From assembly GCA_002286715.1 (NCBI GenBank), contig NSJX01000026.1, forward strand, positions 62,001-126,000: a stretch of DNA of 64,000 bases. Reading direction: 5' to 3'. This document shows positions 1 to 11,136 of this stretch, piece after piece; position 1 is the stretch's first letter, and each line of letters opens with the position of its first letter. The translations under genes and the position numbers were made by a program. The notes beneath the pieces were generated by a model that worked only from the letters and a program-made list of their open reading frames with translations, was not told the DNA's origin and did not search any database. The stretch is from Dentipellis sp. KUC8613. Taxonomy: Eukaryota > Basidiomycota > Agaricomycetes > Russulales > Hericiaceae.

Positions 1-1887
1 CCAGCCGTCGCGTTCGAGCCCTCGGGATAGCTGCTCTCGAGCAGCGCCTGCTTGTGGTACTTGAGCGCCGTCCCGAAGTTGGCCGGCGTGATCTTGGACG
101 TGCGCGGGGACGGCGCGGCGTGGATGTCGGGGTAGGACTGGATCACCTGGCCGAACGGCGCGAAGGCCTCAGGGGTGAGCGGTAACGCTGGGATGCTGCG
201 CGGGGTGCGTGTTGTCGGAGCCGTCGGCGGGAGCGACGCGGCGAGGTCCTGGATCGTGCTGGTCTTTACTGTCTCGCTCGCATCCGCGTCCTGGGTAGCT
301 TTCGGTGCTCCTGCGTCTGCCTTGCGCCCGATAACGCGGACGCGCTTGACGCCTCCGTCGGGGTGTATCGTGAGCCTGACGTGCGTGAAGACCTTATCAT
401 CGACGTTCTCGAGTCGCAGGCCGTGTTCCCTGTGCGGCCCCAAGTTTGTCTCCGAGAGGACGAGCGTCCACTCGTCCGCAGCGGAAGTGCTAGCCCCGCG
501 CTCTGAAGCCGGACTGCTGGATTGCGGTGGTGGGTGAGATGGGGAGTGTAGAGGGACGTCGGAGGTGCTGTTGATGGCGTGCAGCTCGCAGTATTGCGGG
601 AAGTTGCCTTTGAAGTGCGCGGTGTCGATGACGACGTGGGAGAGCAGGCTTGGCGTGCCGCTGAGAATTGCGGAAGGTTAGGGGCTGGTATCGGATAGGT
701 GTATCTTTTTTACTTACAGTTTGATAATTACCCAGTCTTTGTGTCCGGGCTGTCGGCTTCGCTTGGTCTCCCACCCGTCGCCCATGTCCTTGCCTAAACT
801 ATGTTGCTAATGCGTATCTTACGACTACTAGGCTGAAGCTCACCTCGTCCAGGCAGAATCAAGTTGGATCCAACGCCAAAGTGCTGGTCGGATGTGAAGA
901 CTACCCGACCACCCGCAAAAACGTGAGCTACGTCGAATTCGCCCACAGCAGGATGCAGCGGGACTACGTGACCGTATACGCGGAAGCGAGCCTATGTCTT
1001 TCCATGTGAGCGAGGATGTATGGTTTGGGAATTGATGGACGCACGATGCCGCCGTCAGGATACATATTGAGTTTCACGTAGTTCACGCCGTCGGTCTCTG
1101 GGATCTTGAATAAATGCCGAGAGCTGGGGCCTAAGTCTGCCTTTGGAAGGATCTCTATCCACTGCCGTTCGGAAGTTTGGTCGACGGTCAGCCCTACACC
1201 AAACGAAAAGCGACCTGGCTTACTCGTGAATCTTCAGGTCCTGGGGAATTTTCATCGTCAGGCAGCTTCAGAGCCTGCACCGAAACCTGGGGCGCCTCGT
1301 TTCCTAACAATTCACAAGTCAAACCGAGTCACAAAAATGCAGCCGATCTGAAACTGAACGTACCATTGAAATGCGTGGTATCTATGTCGAAGCCGATGAT
1401 TGTTCCAGTGGTTCCAAGTTTAATGATCGCCCTATAAACCAACGTGGGAAAACCATCCAGGTCAAGATGTGATCTTCACATGCATGGTCAATTAACTCAC
1501 CAATCGTAAGACGGATTGTGCCGACGTGTCTCCCAACCACTATACAGCGCGCCCTTGGGTCCGAATTGGCCTTTCAAGCTGGGTGCCGGCTGAATTCCCG
1601 TTCCGCGAAACAAGGACGATTATTAGCATTGATTGACACGATCCGCGCAGGCGATCGCTGAAACTTGCCTCTACGAGCAGTAGATGGAACGCCTCGGCGA
1701 AGAATTCGTCGGACACGGACACGATCTGCCCGCCAATCGCCACACTGGAAAGCTCTCAAATCCGCAATCACCCATTGGGCGGATGTCAGCGAGGGAGTTG
1801 ATCACGCGCACAGCATTCCGAATACTCACCAGTGGTAGAGGAAAATGCATCGGAGAAATGCTCTAAGTCGACCCGCTCGTATGCCAT
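1..1887 (-). CDS. Allantoicase fused to ureidoglycolate lyase (3' end beyond window)
   Basis: Allantoicase hydrolyses allantoate to ureidoglycolate and urea; ureidoglycolate lyase then releases glyoxylate and a second urea (purine nitrogen salvage, cytosolic). Reading leftwards from ATG 1887-1885, multiple exons encode the two tandem allantoicase repeats. Repeat 1 has [60 protein letters not shown] and [13 protein letters not shown]. Repeat 2 has [52 protein letters not shown] and [19 protein letters not shown]. After a roughly 40-residue linker the same open frame enters a ureidoglycolate lyase (AllA/DAL3-like) N-terminus: [18 protein letters not shown] and then [12 protein letters not shown]. 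In yeast DAL2 and DAL3 are separate genes. No stop or intron lies between the two domains (about 1-540 reversed). The lyase C-terminus is outside the window, so completeness cannot be judged. The small first exon ([17 protein letters not shown]) supports the chosen start. Confidence 0.88.
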
Positions 1888-3069
1888 CTCGGTTGGAAAG
1901 TCGGTAGATGTGCTCGGGAACGTGGTATCGGTGTAACGGGCGTGCCGGGGTGACGATAACGGCGTTACTGATAAGTTATCGAGTCAACCCCGTTGGCGAC
2001 ATTCCGTCGCCGGATTAGGCAAGTCTCTTAGTTCGATTCGACTGGCTACTTTTGGAGGCTGCGACTGCGTTTATGGCGAAGAGTCGACACTTTGCACGTG
2101 GCGGAGCAGCGAAAATGAACTGGATCTGATGCATTTGGTCTCCATGAATAGACATGCGATGTGGCATTTGACCAAAATTACTGCAAACCTCGAGCTCAGG
2201 AGCTCGGCATTGTGCATAATAACAATGCATCCATGCACGTACACTTCACCTCGCCGACCATGCGCCCGACTGCTCTCGGTAGTCTCACCAAGATTAATCG
2301 ACGACCATGTGACAAGACCTCGATGTAGCTTTCGAGACCGCTAACACTGAACCATACGGATGTACGTGTGTAGCTGCGGGGTCAAGGAAGCACTGCACTT
2401 TGACAAGAGTCGAAGTGCATGCCACGGCGGCACATGCATACGTACAGACTCAGAAAGTTAGAGAACGTAGTTGCGAACAGCTCAGATAGTGGAAGGGTAG
2501 GGTGCCGGAGTCTTTCGAAACGGCGTTTCTCCGGAGTTAACCGGTGAAGCCCGACCCAGCATGCACTCGTGCAGCAATCCCCGTGGACACGAGGGATCTG
2601 ATAAAGAATGGATACCAGGTTCGGTATTGCGGACCGTGCTATTTACCAGTACCATTTACTCGAGGAGCATCATCCATCGCTCCGATGACGGTCATCTCAT
2701 GTTGCAGACGAAAGGCGTAATGCATCTGCGACAGGGTTCAGACGATATTAAGAAACTCGTTTGCGCACCCCTGAGTCCCACTCGCCAAGAAACACATCAG
2801 GAAATACCCCGCTTGCTAAATCTGGCCAGGAACGAGCAAAGCTAGAGGAAACTTAGGACAACGCGCATAATGATAGCTAAGTGGACTAATACTGAGATAA
2901 GCATTGCGGCGCGAGATGCGAACGTTGAGTACGACATTTGCATATTAGCAACTCGTCGTACAAATGCAGCAAGGAGATCTAATCATTGTTAATGGGTTGC
3001 TCAGCCGAAGATCAGTCCGAGGAACTCAGATAGACTTAGTCGTTTATACCCATCTAGGGTCGCATAGAA
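1888..3069. other. Intergenic: upstream of allantoicase, downstream of the Plavaka gene
   Basis: About 1.2 kb without a recognisable gene. It must contain the allantoicase promoter and probably one end of the Plavaka element. I searched it by eye for a repeat matching the flank beyond the transposase start (6346-6960) and for CACTA-type termini, and found no convincing pair. Confidence 0.5.
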
Positions 3070-6000
3070 CTAGTACACGGTCATGTAGGTATGTCTATCT
3101 AGGAAAGGGTTCACTCGAAACATCTCGCACTCTTCAAGGACGTTGTAACTGGTCCAGTTAGCGGGAGGCGCACCAGGGCCGAAGAGAGGCCACAGCTGTA
3201 CACTACGATGAATATGTACGATAGGTATGATAGATGCTTCACGATCTTCATCGTGATAGGATCGCGAGACGCGATAAGTCAAGCTATCGGGCTCTAAGAG
3301 ATTGAAAGGCGAGAACCATTCTACGTACGCAAGGTGCTGAGGGGGAGATGGCCGTGCCTTCGAGTAGAGCAGTTCTGACGCTGTTCTAGAGAGCGTGAAG
3401 ACAGTGCGCACTTGGCCAATGCGATAACCTTATGGACATTTGAGATATGTACATTCTAATGTGAGACAATAGAGCACGTACCAGTAACACCACGATCACT
3501 TGCATCGCCGACTTTGATAAGAGCAGTATCAAATCGACCGGGAAGGAAACGGCCTTGCTTGTCTTTGTCATTTGGGCGGGCATGGACAGCGTCGCGCTCG
3601 TCTTGACCGTCTTCACGTTGAAGAGCATCATGATTCCAGAACTTGATCTTGTGGAAGACAGAGACGGCGTTCTGTGGTACGAGTGTATCACGAATCCTGC
3701 GCTGTGTTGCGACAGGACCGAGGGATGGTTCATTGTGGGATACAACGAAGGCAGCAAGAGCCTGCGAGAACATAACAGCGCCATACTTCTGATGAAGGGT
3801 ATCAAACGAAATGGCGCGGCGCGACGGGAGTTTTGTCATGTCAAGATGTATGTGCCGAAGTGGATCAAGATTAAGGAAACTTGCAGCCAAAGGTCTTGCT
3901 GCCGCTTGACGCCATTCCACAAAAGCTTTGTGTTGATGCATCTTCTCTGTACGCTGGACCCAGCCTGTCATTTGCGGATATGCATCCTTGGTATTTGTGT
4001 TGCGCCACGCGTTCTTTGTAAGATCTATATGCAACCTCTCCCACGTCTCGGTGTTGTAATTATCTGTTGTCCCGAAGAGCTTGATACTTGTGCTATAGTG
4101 ACGGAGCTCATGGAGCTTAGGGATATTGAAGTCAGAGCGGATGCCGAGGTCAACAAAGATAGATCGATTGTCGTGGAAGCGCTGGAGTGCAGCATCCATA
4201 GCATCCAGCGTCTCGTTCGTATGCATAGGATACTGTGCGAGATGCAGGAAATCAAGCATTCCACGTACAGCGCGTACCAGACGAGATGGATCATGCCCGT
4301 TCGGGAGAGGAAGATCGAGGACAAGCCCCAGAAGGATGCGACAAATGTCCCTATGCTCTGTTCCAGAAACACGTGATAGCGACGTGATTCCGTTTGAAAA
4401 GAGTCGTGCATTATGATTTGGAGGCATGCAGCGGCATCGAGCATCAATGATGTCCGCACCAAAGGCCTTTGAATCTGTGACCCAGCTCACAACGTGTTTG
4501 ATGACGCCTTGGTAGAGCTGGTGGAGAACATCTGGCGTGATTGACACAAAGATGTTTGTGTAGGGAAGTCCTTCCCAGAAGGGATGGAAGATGGGTCGTA
4601 GACGCTGTCCATGACAGGCAGCATGAAATATTGTAGGATCCCCATCCGCAAGGTCGAACGCGTCTTGAACAACGTCAGGATCGCGTAGCTCACATGCGCT
4701 AGGATCGCCGAGTTTGTCGTACTTGGTCCCACATTTTGGGCTGTCTCCAGTGAGCGAGCAAGTCACCAGGATCTGCTCAGGATAGTCCCCGACATATGTG
4801 GCGAAGATCGGGTGACAGCGTCGCCAGACACCGTCACCGCTCATCATAGCGACACCTTCCTGGCCATCAGACTTGATTGGGTCAAGAATCCGTCGCAGGC
4901 ACTCGTGGAAGAGATTCCCAATGGCACGACGACGTGCAGTCTTATTGGTGATGTGATTCAGTTTCGCAGTAGGCAGGTAACCAATCAGGACCTGCGCTTG
5001 ACGAGAGGGCTTTCGACGGATGTCCTTCGGAATGTTGCCAATCGTGAGATAGAGAGGATAAGCACTCTTATTGCGAAACATGGTGAGCTGTGTTTTATCA
5101 GATGAGATAATGATAGGGATGATTGTCGCGCCGTCCTTCAACTGACTCTGCGAACGAAATAAGTCAGTTGCAAACATGTAGAATGAGCTTCGAAGTGACC
5201 TGAACACTCCACCACCAAGTCCCTGTATTCATCTCGTTGTATGCATGGATAGTTTTGTCTGCATCTTGATATTGACGTTCAGGTGCCAGCAGAAGGTGCT
5301 TGGTGAACTCGGGATTTTCAAACAGTGCACGAATACAAGGGATGACATCACGAAAGTACACATCGTATACTTCACCGCCAATAGAGATGGGCTCGACACG
5401 AAATTTGGGTCGGCCAGGCAAGTGTTTATCGATGACTTCGTTGAGCTCAGTCACTGTTCGATATGATAAGCCCAGACGTTCGGTAAGCTAGAGCACTCTG
5501 TGAGACAATGGCCACTACGTAGGAGATATGGTACACACATCGTCCATTTTGAATAGCTCTGAAAGCGCCGAGGAAGACGGGCCGCGGGTCTTCGCCCAGT
5601 AAGCCATAGACCAGTCGAGTTTGCTCCTGAAGGGTGCCCATATATTGGTGTTTTCCTTGTCGACGACATTGCGAGTAGAATCATATGCAGGACGGGACAA
5701 TCGTGTCGGAATCGGGGAACCGGCTCCACGGCCAAATTTAGTGACAAAGGGGCGGGTCCAGAGATGCCCTTCCACATGCGCACGTTCCTCACGCGTGAAA
5801 GGACGTCCCCAGACATCGTATGCCTCAAAAGAGAGGGGGATGGGCGCACTGCCTGCAGTTGCCACCATGTTTGTATTTGAGCGTTGAGACAGCGATGTTG
5901 CTTGTTGTATCTCCTCGAGAAGCTGGGCGTCCTCGGCGGCGTCGTCTTGCTCTTCTTGATCTTCTGGGTATATAGACAGTAAATGTGTGAGAAAAATTGA

Positions 6001-6345
6001 CCGGGATGCCATGAAACACACTGAGTCCTCACCTTCTGTTGCATCCACGTCCATCGCATCATCTCGCACATCAGGAGGCATGTCGCCTGAATCAAACCCA
6101 AGATCTCGTGCGGAGTACTCGCTACCAAACATATCACCTACAAAATTTTGCTGGCTAGTAGAGCATCTATCCTGTGATTCGGGGGCAGCGACACCTGGCA
6201 TGTATTCGGGCATGTCGTGCACGCGAGATTGACGAAGGCTCGCAGAAGCCTTACAGAGTACATTTTTTGTCTGGCTGATATGATTTGAGTATCCAGATGG
6301 TGAGAAGAATGCATCACAACCAAGACATTGAATTCGAGAAGACAT
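3070..6345 (-). CDS. Plavaka-family DNA transposase, apparently intact
   Basis: Transposase of the Plavaka class, cut-and-paste elements common in mushroom-forming fungi; it would act in the nucleus on its own element ends. Exons as I read them: 6345-6033, 5963-5539, 5487-5200, 5147-3482 and 3410-3070, giving 1010 aa with no internal stop. The N-terminus has a C2H2-like finger (RIQCLGCDAFFSPSGYSNH), followed by an acidic linker. The core carries family signatures: FTREERAHVEGHLW, PISIGGEVYDVYFRDVI, IPIIISSDKTQLTMFRNKSA, YLTIGNIPKDIRRKPS and PDVLHQLYQGVIKHVVSW. The C-terminus has AYVEWFSPF, WTSYNVLEECEMFRVNPF and DRHTYM. The first intron (5964-6032, 69 bases) is a multiple of three, so retaining it also leaves an open frame. 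All splice sites are GT..AG. I could not delimit the element ends or target duplication, so mobility today is not shown. Confidence 0.9.
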
Positions 6346-7139
6346 GGGACCAAGACGTGAGTGAGCGTTGTTGGGAGCAGGGGCCGGGTACACGTGCACG
6401 ATGAACTTTTGATAGGCCTTTGACCGAGATTATGCAATATGGGTGATACTTGAGTGATACTTAGTGTACTAAGAACTTCTTTGTGAGGGAATTATGGTTT
6501 ACTTATCTTGTTATATGCAAGTTGCAACATGGTGACTAGTACTGTCGTGCTACAGCAGTACGCCGCAGTCTGAGATCCACCTCTCCGATGAGTGTCACGC
6601 CAGTGACATCGGTCATGGAATAATCATTGTAATAGTATACCTTCAAAAGTTTTACACAACAGCCACATCATAAATCTTCTGAAATGGTCTTCTACAAGTA
6701 TAGACACAATTTGTGTCTTATTCGGTGACCCCCCACTGACATTTGATATGGTATCACACGTCTGTGACATGAGCTCGGGCGCTTGTATCAATGTATGGGA
6801 GCGACGGTTTCTGCAATGTGACAGGCATGTCACACATGCGGGCACCACCGCATGCCTGTGCTCGAGTTCTTTCTACCTCCTATGTCTCTTACTTTGTACG
6901 TGTCTTTACCTAGTATGCTCCTACCTGTGAAATAACGACAGCGCACTATGGTAAATCTAGGCATCAATAACCAGGGCAGGTCACGCTCTCAAGTCCTCTC
7001 CCAATCCTCGTCGACTCTCCCTTCCTCTCATGCGTACTAGACAAGAGGAGCCCGTTGGTCCTTCGTGCGATGTTGGACCTGGCTTCCCACCCTCTTTCCT
7101 TTCGCATCTCGCACGGCAAACTAACATCAGCGCGATTGC
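6346..7139. other. Non-coding flank of the Plavaka gene with GTGAC inverted motifs
   Basis: Upstream of the transposase start I see no gene. The stretch is locally AT-rich and holds a cluster of GTGAC/GTCAC motifs and two hairpin-forming inverted repeats (listed separately). It is likely the 5' non-coding part of the element plus flanking DNA. Confidence 0.45.
6594..6854. repeat. Cluster of GTGAC motifs and short inverted repeats
   Basis: GTCAC at 6594-6598 faces GTGAC at 6603-6607. GTGAC-containing words recur near 6725 and 6765. GTGACA (from 6818) faces TGTCAC (to 6833) across a 4-base spacer. CATGCGG (6835-6841) faces CCGCATG (6848-6854). Clustered repeats beside a transposase gene often act as subterminal transposase-binding sites. 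That role is an inference, because the element boundaries are not resolved. Confidence 0.4.
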
Positions 7140-7856
7140 GAACGCTGCAGGTCCGCGGCACCGTCGCGAGCGCGCCAGGGCTGCGCTTCAACACGACTGC
7201 CGAGGCGCTCGTGAACGGCTACGTGAACCAGCAGAGGCTCAGCCGGAAGCGCATCTTCGACTCGGTGAAGCATAGCTTGGAGCTGCTGCAGCTGGACTAT
7301 GTTGATTGCCTGCAGTGTGCGTCCCGTCTCCGTCCCTCTCCTGCCTGCCCGTTTCTTTGTGCGTGTGGGCCGCTGACGCATGGTGCGCAGGTCACCGGTT
7401 TGACGACGAGACGCCGATTGAGGAGACGATGCAGGCGCTGCACGATGTCGTCAAGGCCGGCTGCGCTATATCGGCATGAGCTCGGGCAACGCCTGGCAAT
7501 GTACGCACCCCGTTATCCTCTGCTCACACACATATCGCTCACGCGATGTCGGGCACACAGCCCACGTTATGAAAAGTGCGCACGAAGCAAAGTCTAGCCC
7601 GTGAGGCGTGGATTGCATGTGTACTGACTGACTATGCGCGGCCAGACTACGCGATCACGCACAACCTCACGCCGTTCCACTACAACGTCCTCTACCGCAA
7701 GGAGGAGCACGAGATTATGCCCACCCTCAAGGTCCGTCGTCCTCGTCCTTGCTGCGTGCCCGACGCTGATGCGGCTGCTCGGGGTAGCGCTTTGGCGTCG
7801 CGTCCGTCTCGTGGTCGCCCCTCGCCCGCGGCGCCGCGACGCACCCTCTCAAGAGG
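7140..7856 (+). pseudogene. Decayed aldo/keto reductase fragment
   Basis: Remnant of a fungal NADPH-dependent aldo/keto reductase of the versiconal-reductase-like type. Recognisable blocks in order: GYVNQQRLSRKRIFDSVKHS, ELLQLDYVD, then across a still-usable intron CHRFDDETPIEETMQALHD and VVKAG. A one-base frameshift then precedes RYIGMSSGNAWQ, followed by YAITHNLTPF, HYNVLYRKEEHEIMPTLK and RFGVASVSWSPLARG. The N-terminal third of the TIM barrel and the C-terminal NADPH-binding segment are missing. Short internal deletions (between AWQ and YAI, and after LTPF) add to the frameshift. The order and spacing of blocks leave little doubt about ancestry. The gene cannot encode a complete enzyme. 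Confidence 0.8.
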
Positions 7857-8189
7857 TGTGTAGCACCATCCTATCATTTTCTATGCCTCTAACGACATGA
7901 CCCCATGCCACCCATTTATCGGGCCACTGGCATTTGCGCCACATGCTATGCGTAGCAATATCTGAGGACACGATGGAGAAAGAGGAGGCTGTCAAGCAGG
8001 AGGAAGAAGAGGTCCTGCGGCAGATGCACCAACTCCCCTCCTCGGTAAAATACACCATTGCATACCCCTGCAGCTGATGGAACTGGCTTCAAAGGTGCTA
8101 CGCCACAGCGTCCAGTCGCCTTCATTCTCAATCTGCTCACAGCCCCTTATACCTTGGTCTACGGCACTCCATCTACCGCACAGTGCCAC

Positions 8190-8472
8190 ACCCCTTCGCA
8201 CGCTCCTTCGTGATAACCTCAGCATTCACCCCGGTGGTACAGCGTCTTTTGCCATGCCATGCAAACGGCAAACGCACACTAGCGCTGCAAGGCGTTCGCT
8301 CAAATTGAGCTTTCAGAGTCTCCCAAAGCCAGAGAACGACTTCAAGCTGCTTGTACTCGGCGACGAGGAAGAGCCCACAGCCGATGGCGCCATCTTCTTG
8401 CAGGAAGACACAGCACAGCAGGATGCATGGGTGCCGGATACGAGAGAGGAAGAGCACAAGGCGTTGGCATAG
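8190..8472 (+). pseudogene. Fragment of a CDC5L/CEF1 splicing-factor gene
   Basis: CDC5/CEF1 is a Myb-domain core protein of the spliceosomal NineTeen complex. Only a central segment is present here. TPLRTLLRDNLSIHPGG matches the conserved TPLRDxLxINPxxG block. ARRSLKLSFQSLPKPENDF and KLLVLGDEEEP match the LP(K/A)PxNDFE(L/I)xxPE block. EDTAQQDAW and REEEHKALA match the acidic helix that follows, where the frame ends at TAG. The Myb repeats and C-terminal region are absent. It lies head-to-tail behind the aldo/keto reductase remnant. A full-length functional gene elsewhere in the genome is expected, since the protein is essential in studied fungi. Confidence 0.65.
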
Positions 8473-8819
8473 CGGTCACTCATGCTGCATGCGTGTAGAT
8501 TGTGTCTGATGTGTATAGAGACGAAAATGGTGACGGCGACAGGGTGATTCACTTCTTAGAAATTGATACAAATTTGATGCTAAAGAAGACGGAGCCATGA
8601 GCCATATTTTACTTCAGCTGCGAGACACATGTTCAAGCGGAATGACTATTGTGAAGGTATGCCCCAAATCTCACAAATCACATTTGCCGAAACCTGTGTT
8701 AGCTTATTCCTGTTTCGATTCAACACATACTCATAATCAAGCCTGCTTTCACCACTCTCATCCGTCCCCGTCTTCCTCTCCTCCATCCACTCTCACTTAT
8801 TTCCTTTGCCCTCTCCTAC

Positions 8820-11136
8820 ATGTCGAGTACAGGCCGCCGAAAGAGCTCACGCATGTCCACTGCATCCCAGTCGGTGACCCAACCAATAACAGCAGACAAC
8901 GCCAAGCCTCTCACACCGCAGCAGAAGGCGGCAATTACCCGTAAGATACGGAAGGCAGAGAAGGCAGCGTTGGCTTCAGGGGGCGGAACCGAAGGTATGT
9001 TATTGATGATGCATTGGCTTGCGTACTTACTAACGACTTGCCCGCGCTTCATGACGACGACCTCCAATGCCCGCCTCATCACAGTGACCCAACATTGTAT
9101 GTAGATATCGAACCTTCTTATCCGTTGTCGCATTCAACTAACGAAAAGATCATGAATAGCTGTGAAATCAGGAGGCGCCAATAAGCGTAAGCTTAATGCA
9201 GTCGTCGAATCCAGCGGGACCAATGACGCCACCGGTGTTGCTGGCAAGAAAGCGAAGGTCGGACAGGGTGAGTGCGCCATCATGTCTTCTCTAATACTAA
9301 CTGACAGACATTGTTGTTACTCACGCCTGTTCCGAGCAGCAGATCCCGCAAGGCCGCCTCGCCTGAATATCATCAGCGATGATCTTCCTCAATCAAGTAC
9401 AAGTGATCCTATCGTTGCAGACCCTGTGGTGGATAAAGGAAAGGGTAAGGAGGTTGCAGCATCGGATGCGGGTATCGATCATGATGTACGTGCCTAGATT
9501 CTGCAACATGGCATGACACAGACCAACCTTGTTCTGTTTATAGGACGATCATGATGAGGAAGTCAGCGTTTCATTGGAAGTCGAGGACGAGATCGAAACT
9601 GGTGAGGAGGAGACACCTCACCATGTGAGCGGCTTCGCTCAAGCTGTTGCTCAAGAAGTGAGTAGCTTATTGTCACAGCGGATATCTAACTCACCATTAC
9701 GATATTATAGCGGCCCCAGTGGGTCACACCTGATACGGAGGTCATAAAGCCCGTCGCTATTGTCACACGTGCTCCAATGCCCACGCATGCTGTGCCCATG
9801 TTACAACTTCCCGCGCCTGACCGCTCAGCAAACGATGCTCATACTCCTGACACCATCGCAGCCCCGCTTACCAGTGCCTCCTTGCTTTCTTTCAATACTT
9901 CTATCGACCCTTTGCTCCTCAACACACCTGCTTCTTTGATTGAACAGCCTTCACTTCCCGAGGTGCGTGTATGGATATCATTGCAAATATAGAGATATTC
10001 ATCTCGAGAGTTGTAGGCCGCAGTTTCTTTAAGTCGCACACAGTGGCCCGCAGCCACTAACATCATTGCTCCACCAGCTGGTGGACGCCTTGGTCTAAAC
10101 CGACAGACCGAGCATGTGCAGAAGGTCATCCGCGATGCCATACAACGTGTCAAATCTGATCTCGTCTTCACCAATGGCTTTCCGACTGGGCCTGTTCAAA
10201 CTGAATGGGCCGAAGCTGCCCTTCTTGCTGCTGCTGCTGCCCGCCCCGTTACTGTAGATGTTCACCGCCGGATGCAATGTGACACGGCGTATCTCCGTGC
10301 CATGTCCCCTCTTGTAAGCTGATTGACTGATAGTCGTGTGCCCTTTCGTCTGACAAGCATTCCACACTAGCCAAAAGCCCGCATCGGAATCATCCGCTCT
10401 GATCTCAAGAAAATGAGTGACACATCCGTCATCGCCATGTACCGGCTTGGTGTGCCCGGTCCGGTGTGCGGGGCCATGGCAACAGCAGCGCTCTCCGAGT
10501 ATGCATACATATTTCTGCGTGCTGGCTCCGTAAGTCTATATCTTCATACTCAGACCATCTATGTTAACGCAAGGTTATCAGGACGGTATCACAGGAAATG
10601 TTGACCGGACGCGCCCATATCGCCACCCAATTGGCCTCACACTCATGCGTCCATTCATGGGTGCAGTATTTGTACAGCACAATCAAGAACACTTTCCATA
10701 CACGATTGACACCATCACGAACACGCGAAAGTATGAGGTTCCTGTCTTCCTGGTTGCATTGGCATACACAGCTGTAAGTCTCGACGTATCTCTACAACTA
10801 TGTTGTCCTTCATGCACGATATCAGGTCTATGCTTCTATCTATGAACACAGGACCGGTACACACGAGAAAACTGATTTCTCATCAAACACGTTCCTTGAT
10901 GTCTACGACGGTCATATTGGCACTCTTGCGCATATGGCAGCGACTCACGGGTTGTCTTTTCACAAGCTGATGTCTGATTTGTATACTGCACTCACGTAAG
11001 TCTACGTTCAAGCTTCTGAGCACCGTCTTACGTCTGTTAATCAAATTGATTTTGCTGTAACAGTGGTGCTGTATCTGGTTCTGCAACGGTGGCTAGATCA
11101 GTCGCTATCGCATCTATCGATTTCGGCGACGAATAG
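8820..11136 (+). CDS. DUF6532 domain protein, function unknown
   Basis: Member of a large basidiomycete family (DUF6532) with no known function. Eleven exons sum to 1698 bases (565 aa): 8820-8994, 9085-9096, 9160-9267, 9340-9485, 9544-9657, 9711-9962, 10017-10313, 10371-10529, 10582-10773, 10826-10995 and 11064-11136. Residues 1-265 are low complexity with basic KKRK-like patches (NKRKL, GKKAKVG) and an acidic stretch (DDHDEEVSVSLEVEDE), suggesting a nuclear protein. The C-terminal domain starts near residue 275 and holds VQKVIRDAIQRVKSDLVF, RPYRHPIGLTLMRPF, YEVPVFLVALAYTAVYASIY and NTFLDVYDGHIGTLAHMA, the usual family blocks. Exon 2 is only 12 bases. Such genes often occur in expanded, transposon-rich neighbourhoods, as here. 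No frameshift seen. Confidence 0.85.

Noticed and set aside
1888..6960. CACTA-type terminal repeats of the Plavaka element
   Set aside because: A CACTAAG word occurs (reversed) near 6461 but no matching inverted partner was found on the other side, so no ends are called.
7958..8060. Glu/Lys-rich frame (MEKEEAVKQEEEEVLRQ) between the two pseudogene fragments
   Set aside because: Too short and low complexity; could belong to the CDC5-like remnant but no alignment supports it.
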